The notes: generated from the letters alone by a model not told the origin. A DNA stretch of 36,091 nucleotides from Aureispira sp. (GCA_024222455.1 JAAEPD010000515.1:1-36091), one strand, 5' to 3'; numbered from the stretch's first letter, positions 18,440-30,314 are shown. Numbers and translations are program-made.

Positions 18440-20797
18440 ATGAAAGCGTTAGCTATAAGCATATTTTTGTGTTGTTGGACTTGGGTCAACTTATATGCTC
18501 AAGAAGGAGATACCGTTATACTAAAAGCATCTCCAGAAGCTGGATTTATCAGCAAACCAACAGCCGTCAAATTGAGTACAAATATACAGGAGGCCAATAT
18601 ATTTTATACTACAGATGGTAATCCTCCTTCTTCGGCCTCTAAACGTTATCGCAAGCCTATCATTGTAGATAGTACTATGGTTATACAGGCTGTAGCTTAT
18701 TATGAAGGTAACCGTAGTGTTGTAAATGTCAACACTTATTTGCTGAATGAGGATACTACACATTTACCTATTGTCTCCATAGCTATACGCCCAGAGATAA
18801 TACTTGATCCAATCAAAGGACTCTTCTTTGCAGGGCCTAGAGCTTCCAAAAGGTTCCCACATAAAGGAGCCAATTACTATTCAAAAAAAGAACATCGTAC
18901 CCATGTAGAGTTTTTTGAACCTACTAAAAAAGAACGCGTTTATAAGGGATTTTTAGGTTTTCGGATTTTTGGTGGAATGAGCCGTATTTTCCCTCAAAAA
19001 TCAATAGGTCTTTATGCTCGAAAATCTAGATATAAAACTAAGCGAATTAACTACAAAATATTTAAGGATAAGGATATTAAGAAATTCAAAAGAATAGTCC
19101 TTCGAAATTCAGGTAGTGATTTTGGAGAAACTCACTTTCGTGATGCCTTTATTACCAGTTTAGGTAGAGAAATGGGCTTAGAAACACAAGCTTATCAACC
19201 ATCTATAGTCTTTATTAATGGTAAATACTGGGGAGTGTACAATTTAAGAGAAAAACTAACTCGTCACTATCTTACCGACAACTTTGGTTACCACAAAGAT
19301 AGTGTTGATCTCATAGAACACCGAAAAAGTGTACAAGCAGGTAGCCGTCGGCATTATGACCGTATGCGTATGTATATGCGCAACAACAATCTAGCTGTAC
19401 AAGAACACTACGATTCTGTTGGTCGTATGATGGATATCGAAAATTTTATGGAGTATGAAATTCTTCAAATTTTTATTGACAATCAAGATGCTGGTGGCAA
19501 TATCAAGTTTTGGAGACCACAAATACCTGGTGGGAAATGGCGCTGGATTTTGTTCGATACCGATTTTGGATATGGACACTATGGTCGTTATGGGTACAAA
19601 TTCAATAGCTTAGCCTTTCATACCAAGCCTGATGGTCCTATTTGGCCTAATCCACCTTGGAGTACACTCAACTTGCGTTCATTGTTGCAAAACAAAGGTT
19701 TTAGAGATGCTTTTGTCTCTAGATTTGCAGATAGAATGAACTCTACTTTCGATTCCACTTATGTCATTAAACGCATAGAAAAAATGGCTGATAATATCAG
19801 ACCAGCGATGCCACGACACTGGGAGCGATGGAAGAAATTTAAAGGCATGGGCGAAAAACGTTGGACAAAAGAGGTGGATCGCATGAAAGAATTTGCTCGC
19901 AAACGAGCAGGTTTTATGCGTCAATTCTTAAGAGATATGTTCCCTAAAATTGGAGATGAAATTCGTCTGAATGTTGGGGTAAGAGGAGTAGGTGAAGTAA
20001 AACTTAATGATGTTATTAGTATCAAAGATACTTTTAGTGGCATTTACTTCCAAAATCTGCCTGTAGAAGTATTTGCTAGACCTTCCTTTGGTACACTCTT
20101 TTCCCATTGGGAATTGGATGGAGAACGTATCAATGATCGATACCAAAATATCCGTTTTTCAGATACCTTACACACCCTTATTGCTGTATTTGAAAAGGGA
20201 GAACACCCTAAAGCTAATCAAATAATAATAAACGAAATTTCGTTTAGAGATACAAGTGCAGGACATTGGGTAGAGTTTTTTAACAACTCGGACGAAGCTA
20301 TTGACCTAGAAGGCTGGAAACTGATGAACAAAGATGGTAAAGAATTTATATTTCCTGATGTTACACTTCAGGCAGATAGCTTTTTGGTCGTTTGCAGAAA
20401 GAAAAAGCGCTTTGAGAAAGCATTTCCGGCTTGTCGTAACTTCATAGGTGGCTTGTTCAAGTTTAGCAAGCATAAGGATGATGTGTTGCTCTATGCACCA
20501 GATGGAGACCCTGTAGATAGTATAGGTTATCGTCTAGAAAAAGAAGAAGGCGATGCGTTATTGACCCTAGCCCTCAAAGATTTTAATAATGATAATAGTA
20601 ATATTGATAACTGGAAAATAGAAGATATGGAGGGTAGTCCTGCTTCTGTCAACCCAGATTATATCAAACTCAAAAAAGCTAGGCAATTCAATGCTTTCAT
20701 GCGTTATATCAAAATTGGAGGGGTGACCGTTGGTATATTTGTAACTATAATTATGGCCTATGTTTTGGTCAAACGAAAGTTGAAAAAAATTGATTAA
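18440..20797 (+). CDS. CotH-kinase family protein with chitobiase-C-like and lamin-tail domains
   Basis: 785 residues. Signal peptide 1-21 (ends LYAQ); a chitobiase/beta-hexosaminidase C-terminal-like domain (about 26-104, 'IFYTTDGNPPS'); a CotH domain (about 108-500) with 'RIFGGMSRIFPQKS', 'LRNSGSDFGETHFRDAF', 'GKYWGVYNLREKL' and 'WILFDTDFGYG'; a lamin-tail domain (about 594-700, 'IIINEISFRD', 'WVEFFNNSDEAIDLEGWKL'); and a C-terminal membrane helix (about 757-778) followed by 'KRKLKK'. CotH proteins include atypical protein kinases of Bacillus spore coats, so this may be an envelope-anchored kinase facing the periplasm or surface; activity is not proven. Instead of a T9SS tail it has a membrane anchor. 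Confidence 0.88.
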   Translation: MKALAISIFLCCWTWVNLYAQEGDTVILKASPEAGFISKPTAVKLSTNIQEANIFYTTDGNPPSSASKRYRKPIIVDSTMVIQAVAYYEGNRSVVNVNTYLLNEDTTHLPIVSIAIRPEIILDPIKGLFFAGPRASKRFPHKGANYYSKKEHRTHVEFFEPTKKERVYKGFLGFRIFGGMSRIFPQKSIGLYARKSRYKTKRINYKIFKDKDIKKFKRIVLRNSGSDFGETHFRDAFITSLGREMGLETQAYQPSIVFINGKYWGVYNLREKLTRHYLTDNFGYHKDSVDLIEHRKSVQAGSRRHYDRMRMYMRNNNLAVQEHYDSVGRMMDIENFMEYEILQIFIDNQDAGGNIKFWRPQIPGGKWRWILFDTDFGYGHYGRYGYKFNSLAFHTKPDGPIWPNPPWSTLNLRSLLQNKGFRDAFVSRFADRMNSTFDSTYVIKRIEKMADNIRPAMPRHWERWKKFKGMGEKRWTKEVDRMKEFARKRAGFMRQFLRDMFPKIGDEIRLNVGVRGVGEVKLNDVISIKDTFSGIYFQNLPVEVFARPSFGTLFSHWELDGERINDRYQNIRFSDTLHTLIAVFEKGEHPKANQIIINEISFRDTSAGHWVEFFNNSDEAIDLEGWKLMNKDGKEFIFPDVTLQADSFLVVCRKKKRFEKAFPACRNFIGGLFKFSKHKDDVLLYAPDGDPVDSIGYRLEKEEGDALLTLALKDFNNDNSNIDNWKIEDMEGSPASVNPDYIKLKKARQFNAFMRYIKIGGVTVGIFVTIIMAYVLVKRKLKKID

Positions 20798-20949
20798 ATA
20801 ACTAGTTAATATATTCATAAAGACTCGTTAACATAGCTTAAAATCAAAACTATAGTAGATTGCTCTCGTAAAAAGATCGCTGTAAGTAATTAACCAAAAG
20901 ACTTATCTAAAATGGATAGTCTATTTGCACATTAAAACACTTAACAGTT

Positions 20950-21240
20950 ATGGCTTCTACTCAGTATGAAACATCCAATACACAATCGTTTTTTGTATTG
21001 TCTTGGGTATCGTTTGCAATTGCGTTTGTAGGTAGTTTGATCGGTATTTATTTTATCCCTATGGATATTTACGCTAAGGCGTTTTTAGGAATGGCTTACT
21101 TGTTTAGCATTTCTGCTTGTTTTATGGTCGCTAAAGTGGTTCGAGACAAACAAGAATCAGGAATGTTGATCAATAAAATAGAAAAGGCTAAAACAGAGAA
21201 ATTGATTAATAAATATGTTACGCCTGATTTGGCGGAATAA
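20950..21240 (+). CDS. YiaA/YiaB-type two-helix inner-membrane protein
   Basis: 96 residues. Two membrane helices (about 14-36 and 43-62) are joined by a short loop with 'IYFIPMDIYAKAFLGM', and the end of helix 2 reads 'FMVAKVVRDKQE', the hallmark of the YiaA/B two-helix domain. A charged cytoplasmic tail follows. The function of this family is unknown. It lies 152 bases after the CotH gene on the same strand, followed by a strong terminator, so it may be the last gene of that unit or have its own promoter. Confidence 0.75.
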   Translation: MASTQYETSNTQSFFVLSWVSFAIAFVGSLIGIYFIPMDIYAKAFLGMAYLFSISACFMVAKVVRDKQESGMLINKIEKAKTEKLINKYVTPDLAE

Positions 21241-21265
21241 CTAAGTTTTGAACATAAAATGGGAA

Positions 21266-21299
21266 CAGGCTGCTAGAAATGATTCTAGCAGCCTGCTTT
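21266..21299 (+). terminator. Terminator after the YiaA/B-type gene
   Basis: A perfect 13-bp stem (21266-21278 with 21283-21295) has a 4-base loop and is GC-rich (caggctgct), followed by ctttgtt. It sits between convergent genes and may also stop transcription from the minus-strand gene ending at 21315. Confidence 0.8.
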
Positions 21300-21314
21300 G
21301 TTATCTTTCTAAAC

Positions 21315-23648
21315 CTATTTCTTTTTATAAACAGGTAGCTCTGCAACAGTAGTAGTTCCTCTAACATTATTAACAATTTGTCCTGTATCTATCGAAGTTT
21401 CTATAAACCTAAGTCTCGTAGTTACTTTACTTTCTTGAGGGTTATCTTGTTTTATTGAAAACCCACTTGTAATCAAAAACTCAAAGTTTAAGGTATAAAT
21501 TTTGGGTTGTTTATTCATTTCTGCTCCAGCCAAAAAGCTCAAATGCTTACTCATTCCTGGTCCTCCAACCTCAATACTTACAACAAGTGTTTGATTTGCA
21601 GTTCCTGTAATATTCGATTCTCCTACAACAACCCCTGCTATAGGTAAATTCGTTTTTGTGTATATACCTTTATTAGTATGGGAATAGTAACCATTGCTTT
21701 CTGTAACTATAAATTCAGCTTTTGAAAGATCAGGTTTGGCTGTAACATATTTTTTACCATTATTAGAATAATTTTCAACTAATTTAAGTGGTACATTAAG
21801 CTTAAATTTGAAATTATCTATATGAACATTTAGGAAACTAGATATAGACTCCAAAGGAGAACTAGCTAAGCTCATCTCTTCAAATATTCTCAAAATTTCT
21901 TCTCTTGCTTCTAACTCTTCAGTGGTTAAATCTTTAGGTTCTGCGATTAATTTACTAGTTAATGACTCTTCCATTGTCTCATTAAAAGCAACCTGAAATA
22001 ATGAAGGAACATTATTCCAAACTATCTCACCATTAAAAGCAACAGCATCTTCTCTATTCAAATCTTTGAGCGTTGGTTTAACTTCCTTTTTGGCTCCTTT
22101 AGGTCGAACTAAAGCTTCTTCCAACACAGCAGTTACAATATCTACATTAGGGAATGAACTTTCGATAGAATCCAAAACAAACTCTACTTGCCAAAGCCCT
22201 AATGTATCTACCCAAGTTTTATAAGCTGATCCCTCTTCACCTTTATAAGCAGTTGCTTTAGCTTTTGCTAATGCTGATTTCCATATCGCTTTGACCTCAT
22301 CCAATGGAATTTCCTTGCTTGCTCCATTCAATTCACTCACTAAAGCGTCATAAACAAACCCAACAGGTTTCACCCCTTGTTCTATTTGTCCAAAAGCCAA
22401 CTCAAATTCACTAATAAGTGCTGCCTTTTTAAACTTAACTTCTCGGCTATCTGCTACTTTTTCCCATTTTTTTTGATTAGCTCCAGCTACTGTATCTATT
22501 ACCTGAGCTTGTGTAGTACTTGTTACTAGATTGACTTTATCCTTAAAAATAGGATAGCTTACATCCAATTTTGATCTTGTCAAAGCTCCTCTAAATGCTG
22601 CACTTCCAGGGAATCTAAGTTTTGGCAAGGCCTTCCAATTCTCAAAAAAGTTACCCATAGCAATAGCTTCATGGCTATTTTTAACAGATTCTCTTAGTAA
22701 ATATCTCAAATCAATTACTGTAATTCCTTTTTTTACTTTAACCTTAGCTTCTACTTCTTTTTCTAAATAATCATTTAACAACTTAGCATCTGATTGAGAA
22801 AACACTCTGTCCAACTCTTTTTCTAACTTTGCATAACTTGCTAAAGAATCATCAGAGGCAGTATCTGCTTTGCCCAATTCATCCATCATTTTTAATTGCC
22901 AATCATCAAACGCTTTGTCGAATTCTGCTCGTTTTGCTTTTTCTTCTGCTTTTTTGTCTGGATGGTCTTCATCATTCAGATCTCTGCTGTCCAAGATTCC
23001 CTCTATAATATCATCTATTGAGGGTAAAGATGTTATTATCTCTGTGGATGACTTAGTATCATCTATATAACCACTTTTCTTCTTTTTCCCTTTGCCTCCA
23101 CCTTTATTATTATTGTAATGGTCGTTAATTATAGCATTAGTCAATTGAGTTTCTAGTGCATTTTGTATAGTAGCACAAAGATTGGCAACATCTTGATCTG
23201 CAGCATTACTTATAATTCCATTAAGCATGGGCAATAAAATCTGTTGATTGATAGCAAATGAACTATTTCCAAGAAAAATATTGTCTTTTAATTTAGCCGC
23301 AAGAATACTAACATTAGCATTTTCTTTGGAGAGCTTTTTAAGTTTTCCAATAAAAGCATCTCGCCATTGAGCTACAGCATCCACAAAGGTAGGCTCAGGA
23401 ATATCCATTGCTTTCATCACCTTCTTCACCTCAGGCATCCAAGTTTTCAAAAACTCCATACCACCTTTGAGTTGTTTCTTTTGAGGAGGACTAAGTATGG
23501 TATTAATATCTAAATTGTGTTGTTTACAATGAGCAACCAATGCTTGATAAGATTGATAAGTCTCTTGTATAACTTGTGCTTGATCGTTGTTTAACATAGA
23601 ATGATGAGTTAAAAAAATGAGGGAAAATACAATAATGAATACATTCAT
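21315..23648 (-). CDS. Large helical protein of unknown function
   Basis: 777 residues from the ATG at 23648. That start adds a short hydrophobic stretch ('VFIIVFSLIFLTHH') that could be a weak signal peptide; another start at 23597 ('MLNNDQAQ') would give a soluble protein of 760 residues. I do not recognise the family. Residues 20-190 are helical and charged; a Gly/Lys linker ('NKGGGKGKKKKSG', about 183-195) leads to an acidic helical middle (200-560) with recurring Trp-started helices ('FDDWQLKMMDELG', 'LWQVEFVLDSIESSF'). The last 170 residues are beta-rich ('ESNGYYSHTNKGIYT', 'TTRLRFIETSIDTG'). It starts 28 bases after the 172-residue gene, so the two are probably co-transcribed. Confidence 0.7.
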   Translation of the reverse strand: MNVFIIVFSLIFLTHHSMLNNDQAQVIQETYQSYQALVAHCKQHNLDINTILSPPQKKQLKGGMEFLKTWMPEVKKVMKAMDIPEPTFVDAVAQWRDAFIGKLKKLSKENANVSILAAKLKDNIFLGNSSFAINQQILLPMLNGIISNAADQDVANLCATIQNALETQLTNAIINDHYNNNKGGGKGKKKKSGYIDDTKSSTEIITSLPSIDDIIEGILDSRDLNDEDHPDKKAEEKAKRAEFDKAFDDWQLKMMDELGKADTASDDSLASYAKLEKELDRVFSQSDAKLLNDYLEKEVEAKVKVKKGITVIDLRYLLRESVKNSHEAIAMGNFFENWKALPKLRFPGSAAFRGALTRSKLDVSYPIFKDKVNLVTSTTQAQVIDTVAGANQKKWEKVADSREVKFKKAALISEFELAFGQIEQGVKPVGFVYDALVSELNGASKEIPLDEVKAIWKSALAKAKATAYKGEEGSAYKTWVDTLGLWQVEFVLDSIESSFPNVDIVTAVLEEALVRPKGAKKEVKPTLKDLNREDAVAFNGEIVWNNVPSLFQVAFNETMEESLTSKLIAEPKDLTTEELEAREEILRIFEEMSLASSPLESISSFLNVHIDNFKFKLNVPLKLVENYSNNGKKYVTAKPDLSKAEFIVTESNGYYSHTNKGIYTKTNLPIAGVVVGESNITGTANQTLVVSIEVGGPGMSKHLSFLAGAEMNKQPKIYTLNFEFLITSGFSIKQDNPQESKVTTRLRFIETSIDTGQIVNNVRGTTTVAELPVYKKK

Positions 23649-23676
23649 AAAATGTATGATTTTAGTTGGCCAACGC

Positions 23677-24195
23677 TTAAGTTAATACAGCTGTTGGAGC
23701 TGTGGCTTGTGCTTTTGCCAAGTTTGCAAAAAAGGTATTGGCCAATGTTTGAGCCTGTGCCTCTAACAATTGTTGAGGAGCTTGTTTTTCTAGCCAATTT
23801 TGACATTGTGTCTTCCAGTTTTTAACTTCTTTTAGATATTGCTCATCTAGTTTGATATCCGTGATTGTCATTACTGACCAATCTATGCCTTCCATCTGTA
23901 TTTCCAGTTCATGCAGCTTGGTATAAGCTCCCTGAACAACCCCTACTTGTTGCCCTTCTCCCAAAAAGTTGGACTTTTGGAATTGGTCTTGCCATTGATG
24001 ATGCAACTTTCGAGTAGCTTGGAGATCAAAAGATTGATCATTTTTGAGTTTTGCTAAATATTTCTTACAATACTGCTGTAATTTAAATAGCTCTTGATAC
24101 TTTGCTTTGTGAGCTATTTTGTCAGTCTTTCGTGCATAGTTTTTTTGCCATTGCACAATTAGGTCCATAAGGTCTTGGATTTGTTTTTTTTGCAT
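23677..24195 (-). CDS. Small helical protein of unknown function, partner of the 777-residue gene
   Basis: 172 residues, almost wholly helical, rich in Gln, Lys and Leu, with no signal peptide or membrane helix. Trp recurs in 'VQWQKNYARK', 'HQWQDQFQKS', 'KNWKTQCQNWLEKQ', spaced like the Trp-started helices of the downstream 777-residue protein, which suggests the two share a helical repeat type (inference by eye). A coiled-coil or structural partner role is possible. The family is not recognised. It is the first gene of a two-gene unit; upstream lies the ccmF terminator. Confidence 0.65.
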   Translation of the reverse strand: MQKKQIQDLMDLIVQWQKNYARKTDKIAHKAKYQELFKLQQYCKKYLAKLKNDQSFDLQATRKLHHQWQDQFQKSNFLGEGQQVGVVQGAYTKLHELEIQMEGIDWSVMTITDIKLDEQYLKEVKNWKTQCQNWLEKQAPQQLLEAQAQTLANTFFANLAKAQATAPTAVLT

Positions 24196-24316
24196 ATTTT
24201 TATTTTTACAATATAAATAAAACCAACTATAGAATAGCTGTCTATTAGCAGGAGCTAATAAAAATAGGTGGGCACCAATTCACAAAATAGGGATTTTAAG
24301 CTAAAATTGCAAATAA

Positions 24317-24348
24317 AAAAGAGTAGCCAATCCACTGATCAACTACTC
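24317..24348 (-). terminator. Probable terminator of ccmE-ccmF
   Basis: On the minus strand a short stem gagtag/ctactc (24321-24326 with 24343-24348, 16-base loop) is followed by a run of six T. The stem is short, so this is a moderate call. It lies 29 bases past the ccmF stop. Confidence 0.5.
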
Positions 24349-24376
24349 CCATATATTCTCGATATTGCTATATTTT

Positions 24377-26890
24377 CTACAGTTCCTCTTCTTTATTCTC
24401 CACATCAGAAGCTTCTGCTAAAGCCTGTTTCTTAGCTCTACGTTGCCACATACCCATCAGTAAACCCAGCATAGTCATAATAGACCCAATCCAAACCAGA
24501 TTGATAGCAGGGAATTGTAAGGCTTGTATGACCACATACTCCTTATCAGGATTTCTATCCTTAATTTTGAGCACCACTTTGTTTTCTTCTGGTATAATCT
24601 TGATAAAATCGAAAGACAACATCAACTCAGGCAACTCAGCAGGAATCGTATATTGCATATTTCCTCTAATGTAATAGAGTGGCTTAGCTCTCCAAACCTT
24701 ATTACTATTGATGGTATGTACAGTAAGTTCTGCTACAACAGGAATATCCCCTTCTTTGTAAGAATAGCCCTCATGTTCCAAAGCATTGGCATTAAACTTC
24801 TGAAATACTACATAATGTTGCTTGGTATAAATAGTATCTCCCATCGCAACTTGATGTTCTATCCAACTCGATGTATCCTTTTTAGCTTCATCCTCTGCAC
24901 TGCCAGTAGAAAAGGCCCATTGAGGCACTGCTAAGGTAAATATATCTCGCCCTAAATAATGTTTAGTATTAGGATTAGCAGATTGGAACTTAAAACCACC
25001 TTTAGGCAGTTTCTCTCTCAGCACATTAGGAGTAGTTGTAAACTCATCTACTAGATTGCCTTGTTCATCCTTTTTCTGAAAAAGCAACTCAAAATAAGTA
25101 GCATTACCATCTTCCCAATCTTTAGTATAACTCACATTATAGCCATCTGATAAGGATATTGTTTGCCCTTTAGGCACCAATACATTTTGGTTACTCTGTT
25201 TATTCATTCCACCCAAAATGCCAGAAAGTTCTTCTGATGCAAAGGGATCAGATAAGGCAGCTTTGAGTGCTCCAGAAAACACTACACCGATCATTAATAA
25301 ACCAAAACCGATATGAGATACAGCAGAACCAGAAATACTAACCTTTCCTCTCAAGACAAAGATGAAATAGTCTAAATTGGTAAAGACTGCAAACCAACCC
25401 GAAATAACCAACAGCCAATATTGCCATGCCACAATACCACTAGCCATCATAATAGGAATACCAACAGCAATAGCTAAAATAGCAGAACCTAATAAATGTG
25501 TACTAAAATGTTTCCAATAATTAACACCCATACTAGTTACCTTATAGCGCATAAACTGAGTAAGTCCTGATAGTATTGTCACTAAAACACCTATCCACAA
25601 TTGGAATTGATTGTGGTGTTCAACCTCATTCTCTGGTGGAGCAAACTCTGTCCCTAACACTGCATTTACGGCAGGTATAGAAGTAGTTGCCGTTATCAAT
25701 CCAGAAGAAAACAGTAGGACAATAGTGCCTATAAACATCCAAAACTCTTTAGAGTATAGACTTTCTTCCTCATCTGGTGCTGGGATATTTTTTCTGTGAA
25801 TAAAATATAATATGAATGGAGGCAATAATATTACAAATAAAAAGCCTACCAACTGCCATTCCAAGCCCATTTCTGTAAATGCGTGGACCGATGTCTCACC
25901 CAAAATACCACTACGAGTTAGGAAAGTAGAATACACAATCATAAAGAAACTTAGTATAAAAAACACATAAGTACTCTTGATAGAATAACCCGTTTTTCGA
26001 GCAATCAAAGCTGTATGAATACCTGCTACCATTATTATCCAAGGCACCAAAGATGCATTCTCTACAGGGTCCCATGCCCAATAACCTCCAAAACTCAAAG
26101 CCTCATAAGCCCAAGCACCTCCCATCAAAATACCAGTTCCTAGTATTGCCCCTGAAAATAAGGCCCAAGGCATAACAGCTTTTATCCATTCTTTGTATTG
26201 TTTGGTCCACAGACCAGCAATAGCATAAGCAAAAGGCACCACAGTAGAAGCAAATCCTAAAAATAAGGTAGGTGGATGTATTGTCATCCAATAATTTTGA
26301 AGTAGAGGGTTCAACCCTGTTCCTTTTATACCATCTAGATAAGTAGCTGTATTAAAAATAGGAGCAAAATGCACATCACGTAGCAAAACAAAAGGGCTCA
26401 CCCCAAATTTCACATCATCTGCACCAAAATGCAAGCCCAAAACCATAGAAACTAAGCAAACTTGTACCATAGCAACAACTGCCATTACTGGCATTTCCCA
26501 CTTTTTGGCTCTAACCATAAGGATTAAGCCTAATACTGCATTCCAAAATATCCATAGTAAGAAGCTACCTTCTTGCCCTTCCCAAAAGGCTGAGAATATA
26601 TATCTAAAAGGTAAGTCATCCGAGACATGCGCCCAAGCATATTCGTACTCATAATATCGATTGATCATCAGATGAAAGATCAATCCTATAGCTGCAAACA
26701 CAGCTATACTATGTACACCAAAAGCAATTTTCCCAATTAGCTTCCATTGCTTTTGTTCAATATCTGTTTTTTTAACTCCAATTCCATAGGCTAGCCCGGC
26801 CAATAAGGCACTGACAAAAGCCAAAAAAATCGCAAAAAATCCTAGCTGTCCCACCCATAGGTGTTCACCTATGTACTGTATCTCATTCAT
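24377..26890 (-). CDS. ccmF: Cytochrome c maturation heme lyase subunit CcmF
   Basis: 837 residues, longer than the roughly 650 of the E. coli protein because of a large periplasmic insert (about 555-795) before the last membrane helix (797-817). CcmF takes heme from holo-CcmE and helps attach it to CxxCH sites of c-type cytochromes outside the inner membrane. Signatures: 'WEGQEGSFLLW' (103-113), 'NYWMTIHPPTLFLG' (199-212) and the WWD heme-handling motif 'YWAWDPVENASLVPW' (270-284). Many helices follow. It starts 73 bases after ccmE and should be co-transcribed with it. ccmA, B, C, G and H are not in the window. Confidence 0.93.
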   Translation of the reverse strand: MNEIQYIGEHLWVGQLGFFAIFLAFVSALLAGLAYGIGVKKTDIEQKQWKLIGKIAFGVHSIAVFAAIGLIFHLMINRYYEYEYAWAHVSDDLPFRYIFSAFWEGQEGSFLLWIFWNAVLGLILMVRAKKWEMPVMAVVAMVQVCLVSMVLGLHFGADDVKFGVSPFVLLRDVHFAPIFNTATYLDGIKGTGLNPLLQNYWMTIHPPTLFLGFASTVVPFAYAIAGLWTKQYKEWIKAVMPWALFSGAILGTGILMGGAWAYEALSFGGYWAWDPVENASLVPWIIMVAGIHTALIARKTGYSIKSTYVFFILSFFMIVYSTFLTRSGILGETSVHAFTEMGLEWQLVGFLFVILLPPFILYFIHRKNIPAPDEEESLYSKEFWMFIGTIVLLFSSGLITATTSIPAVNAVLGTEFAPPENEVEHHNQFQLWIGVLVTILSGLTQFMRYKVTSMGVNYWKHFSTHLLGSAILAIAVGIPIMMASGIVAWQYWLLVISGWFAVFTNLDYFIFVLRGKVSISGSAVSHIGFGLLMIGVVFSGALKAALSDPFASEELSGILGGMNKQSNQNVLVPKGQTISLSDGYNVSYTKDWEDGNATYFELLFQKKDEQGNLVDEFTTTPNVLREKLPKGGFKFQSANPNTKHYLGRDIFTLAVPQWAFSTGSAEDEAKKDTSSWIEHQVAMGDTIYTKQHYVVFQKFNANALEHEGYSYKEGDIPVVAELTVHTINSNKVWRAKPLYYIRGNMQYTIPAELPELMLSFDFIKIIPEENKVVLKIKDRNPDKEYVVIQALQFPAINLVWIGSIMTMLGLLMGMWQRRAKKQALAEASDVENKEEEL

Positions 26891-26963
26891 TCTCTATATA
26901 ATAAAGCTAATACCTATTGCACCAAACAAATTAGTACCTTTAATAATTAGCACATTCTTTAAA

Positions 26964-27356
26964 TTACAATTCTGCATTTTGTATCGCCTCATCCTTGTAT
27001 TTAGATGGGCATTTCAACTGAATATCATGTGCCTCAAACACTTGATCACGCATACGTCCAGTCAACACAATTTGCTCTGATCGTTCAAAATCTTGCGGCT
27101 TAGATTTCAGACAAACTACTTTTTGCTCCTTTCCATTTTTATCTTTCATGAAGAAGCTAAAAGAGTTAGGATCTACCTCTGGCTCGTAAACTACCGCCTT
27201 ATCCAAGCTTAAATGCCCAACCACTTGATGGTTTCTATCCGTTTGAGCCAATGCCGTGTCAAAATCGGTGTAAGTACTTGCATCTCCAGCTATAGAGATC
27301 AATGCTGCAATAGCAATAGCAATAGCTACAAGTCCGATAATATGTATCTTTTTCAT
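26964..27356 (-). CDS. ccmE: Cytochrome c maturation heme chaperone CcmE, CxxxY variant
   Basis: 130 residues: an N-terminal membrane helix (4-24) and a periplasmic OB-fold barrel with 'VVGHLSLDKAVVY' and 'VLTGRMRDQVFEAHDIQLKC'. CcmE carries heme covalently from CcmC to CcmF. In most bacteria the heme binds a His in HxxxY; here the site reads CPSKY (C116-Y120), the CxxxY form known from Desulfovibrio and archaea. It is first in a ccmE-ccmF unit with a promoter-like box 32 bases upstream. The lone nearby His, H110, might be a ligand but is not at the usual place. Confidence 0.9.
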   Translation of the reverse strand: MKKIHIIGLVAIAIAIAALISIAGDASTYTDFDTALAQTDRNHQVVGHLSLDKAVVYEPEVDPNSFSFFMKDKNGKEQKVVCLKSKPQDFERSEQIVLTGRMRDQVFEAHDIQLKCPSKYKDEAIQNAEL

Positions 27357-27387
27357 AATTATTTATAACTTTTATAAGTTAAGACTG

Positions 27388-27395
27388 CAAAAATA
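27388..27395 (-). promoter_or_regulatory. Possible -7 promoter box of ccmE-ccmF
   Basis: The minus strand reads TATTTTTG, a full match to the Bacteroidota -7 consensus TAnnTTTG, 31 bases before the ccmE start. I see no convincing -33 TTTG at the expected distance. Confidence 0.4.
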
Positions 27396-27835
27396 CGACT
27401 TTTGTTCGTCCTTTAATAATCTATATCTTTATTTAGGTTCAGTTTAATGTAAAAAAATGTAGAATCTTCTCCTTCCTCCAAAATTACGCCTTCCATTCCT
27501 AATAAATAATGACCTAGATCAGCTTATGCACTCACTCTAATTAGTGAGCTCCCCACAAAAATCATGTACAATGATTTTATAGTCCATACTCTAGTTTTGA
27601 AAGTTGATTGTGTAAATGTTGAATAAAAACAAAACATCTAGATTTACTCTAAGGTTTAGAAAACAGTTTTTAAGCTAGACCTAATTTTCAAATAGGAGTT
27701 GTAGACTCTAAAACCATTAAAAATTCAGCATTCAACCATTTACCATTGGCAAAAAGCGGCTAAATTTATTTTATAAATTTAGATACGTTTGACCTAACAA
27801 CCTCTCGCTATTTTAGTTTTTTTGTCAAAAAAACT

Positions 27836-27843
27836 TAACTTTG
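27836..27843 (+). promoter_or_regulatory. Possible -7 promoter box of icd
   Basis: The sequence TAACTTTG matches TAnnTTTG. If used, transcription would start near 27850 and the icd mRNA would carry a leader of about 230 bases containing the nested inverted repeat. The nearest TTTG upstream (27821) is closer than the usual spacing. Confidence 0.4.
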
Positions 27844-27895
27844 TGCTGATTTTCAGGATGAATCTTTTTGGATTCTAATATCCTTCCTAAGACAT

Positions 27896-30314
<2,419 letters not shown>

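Noticed and set aside
24524-24934. 136-codon plus-strand frame antisense to ccmF
   Set aside because: It is opposite the conserved CcmF periplasmic part and has no recognisable features.
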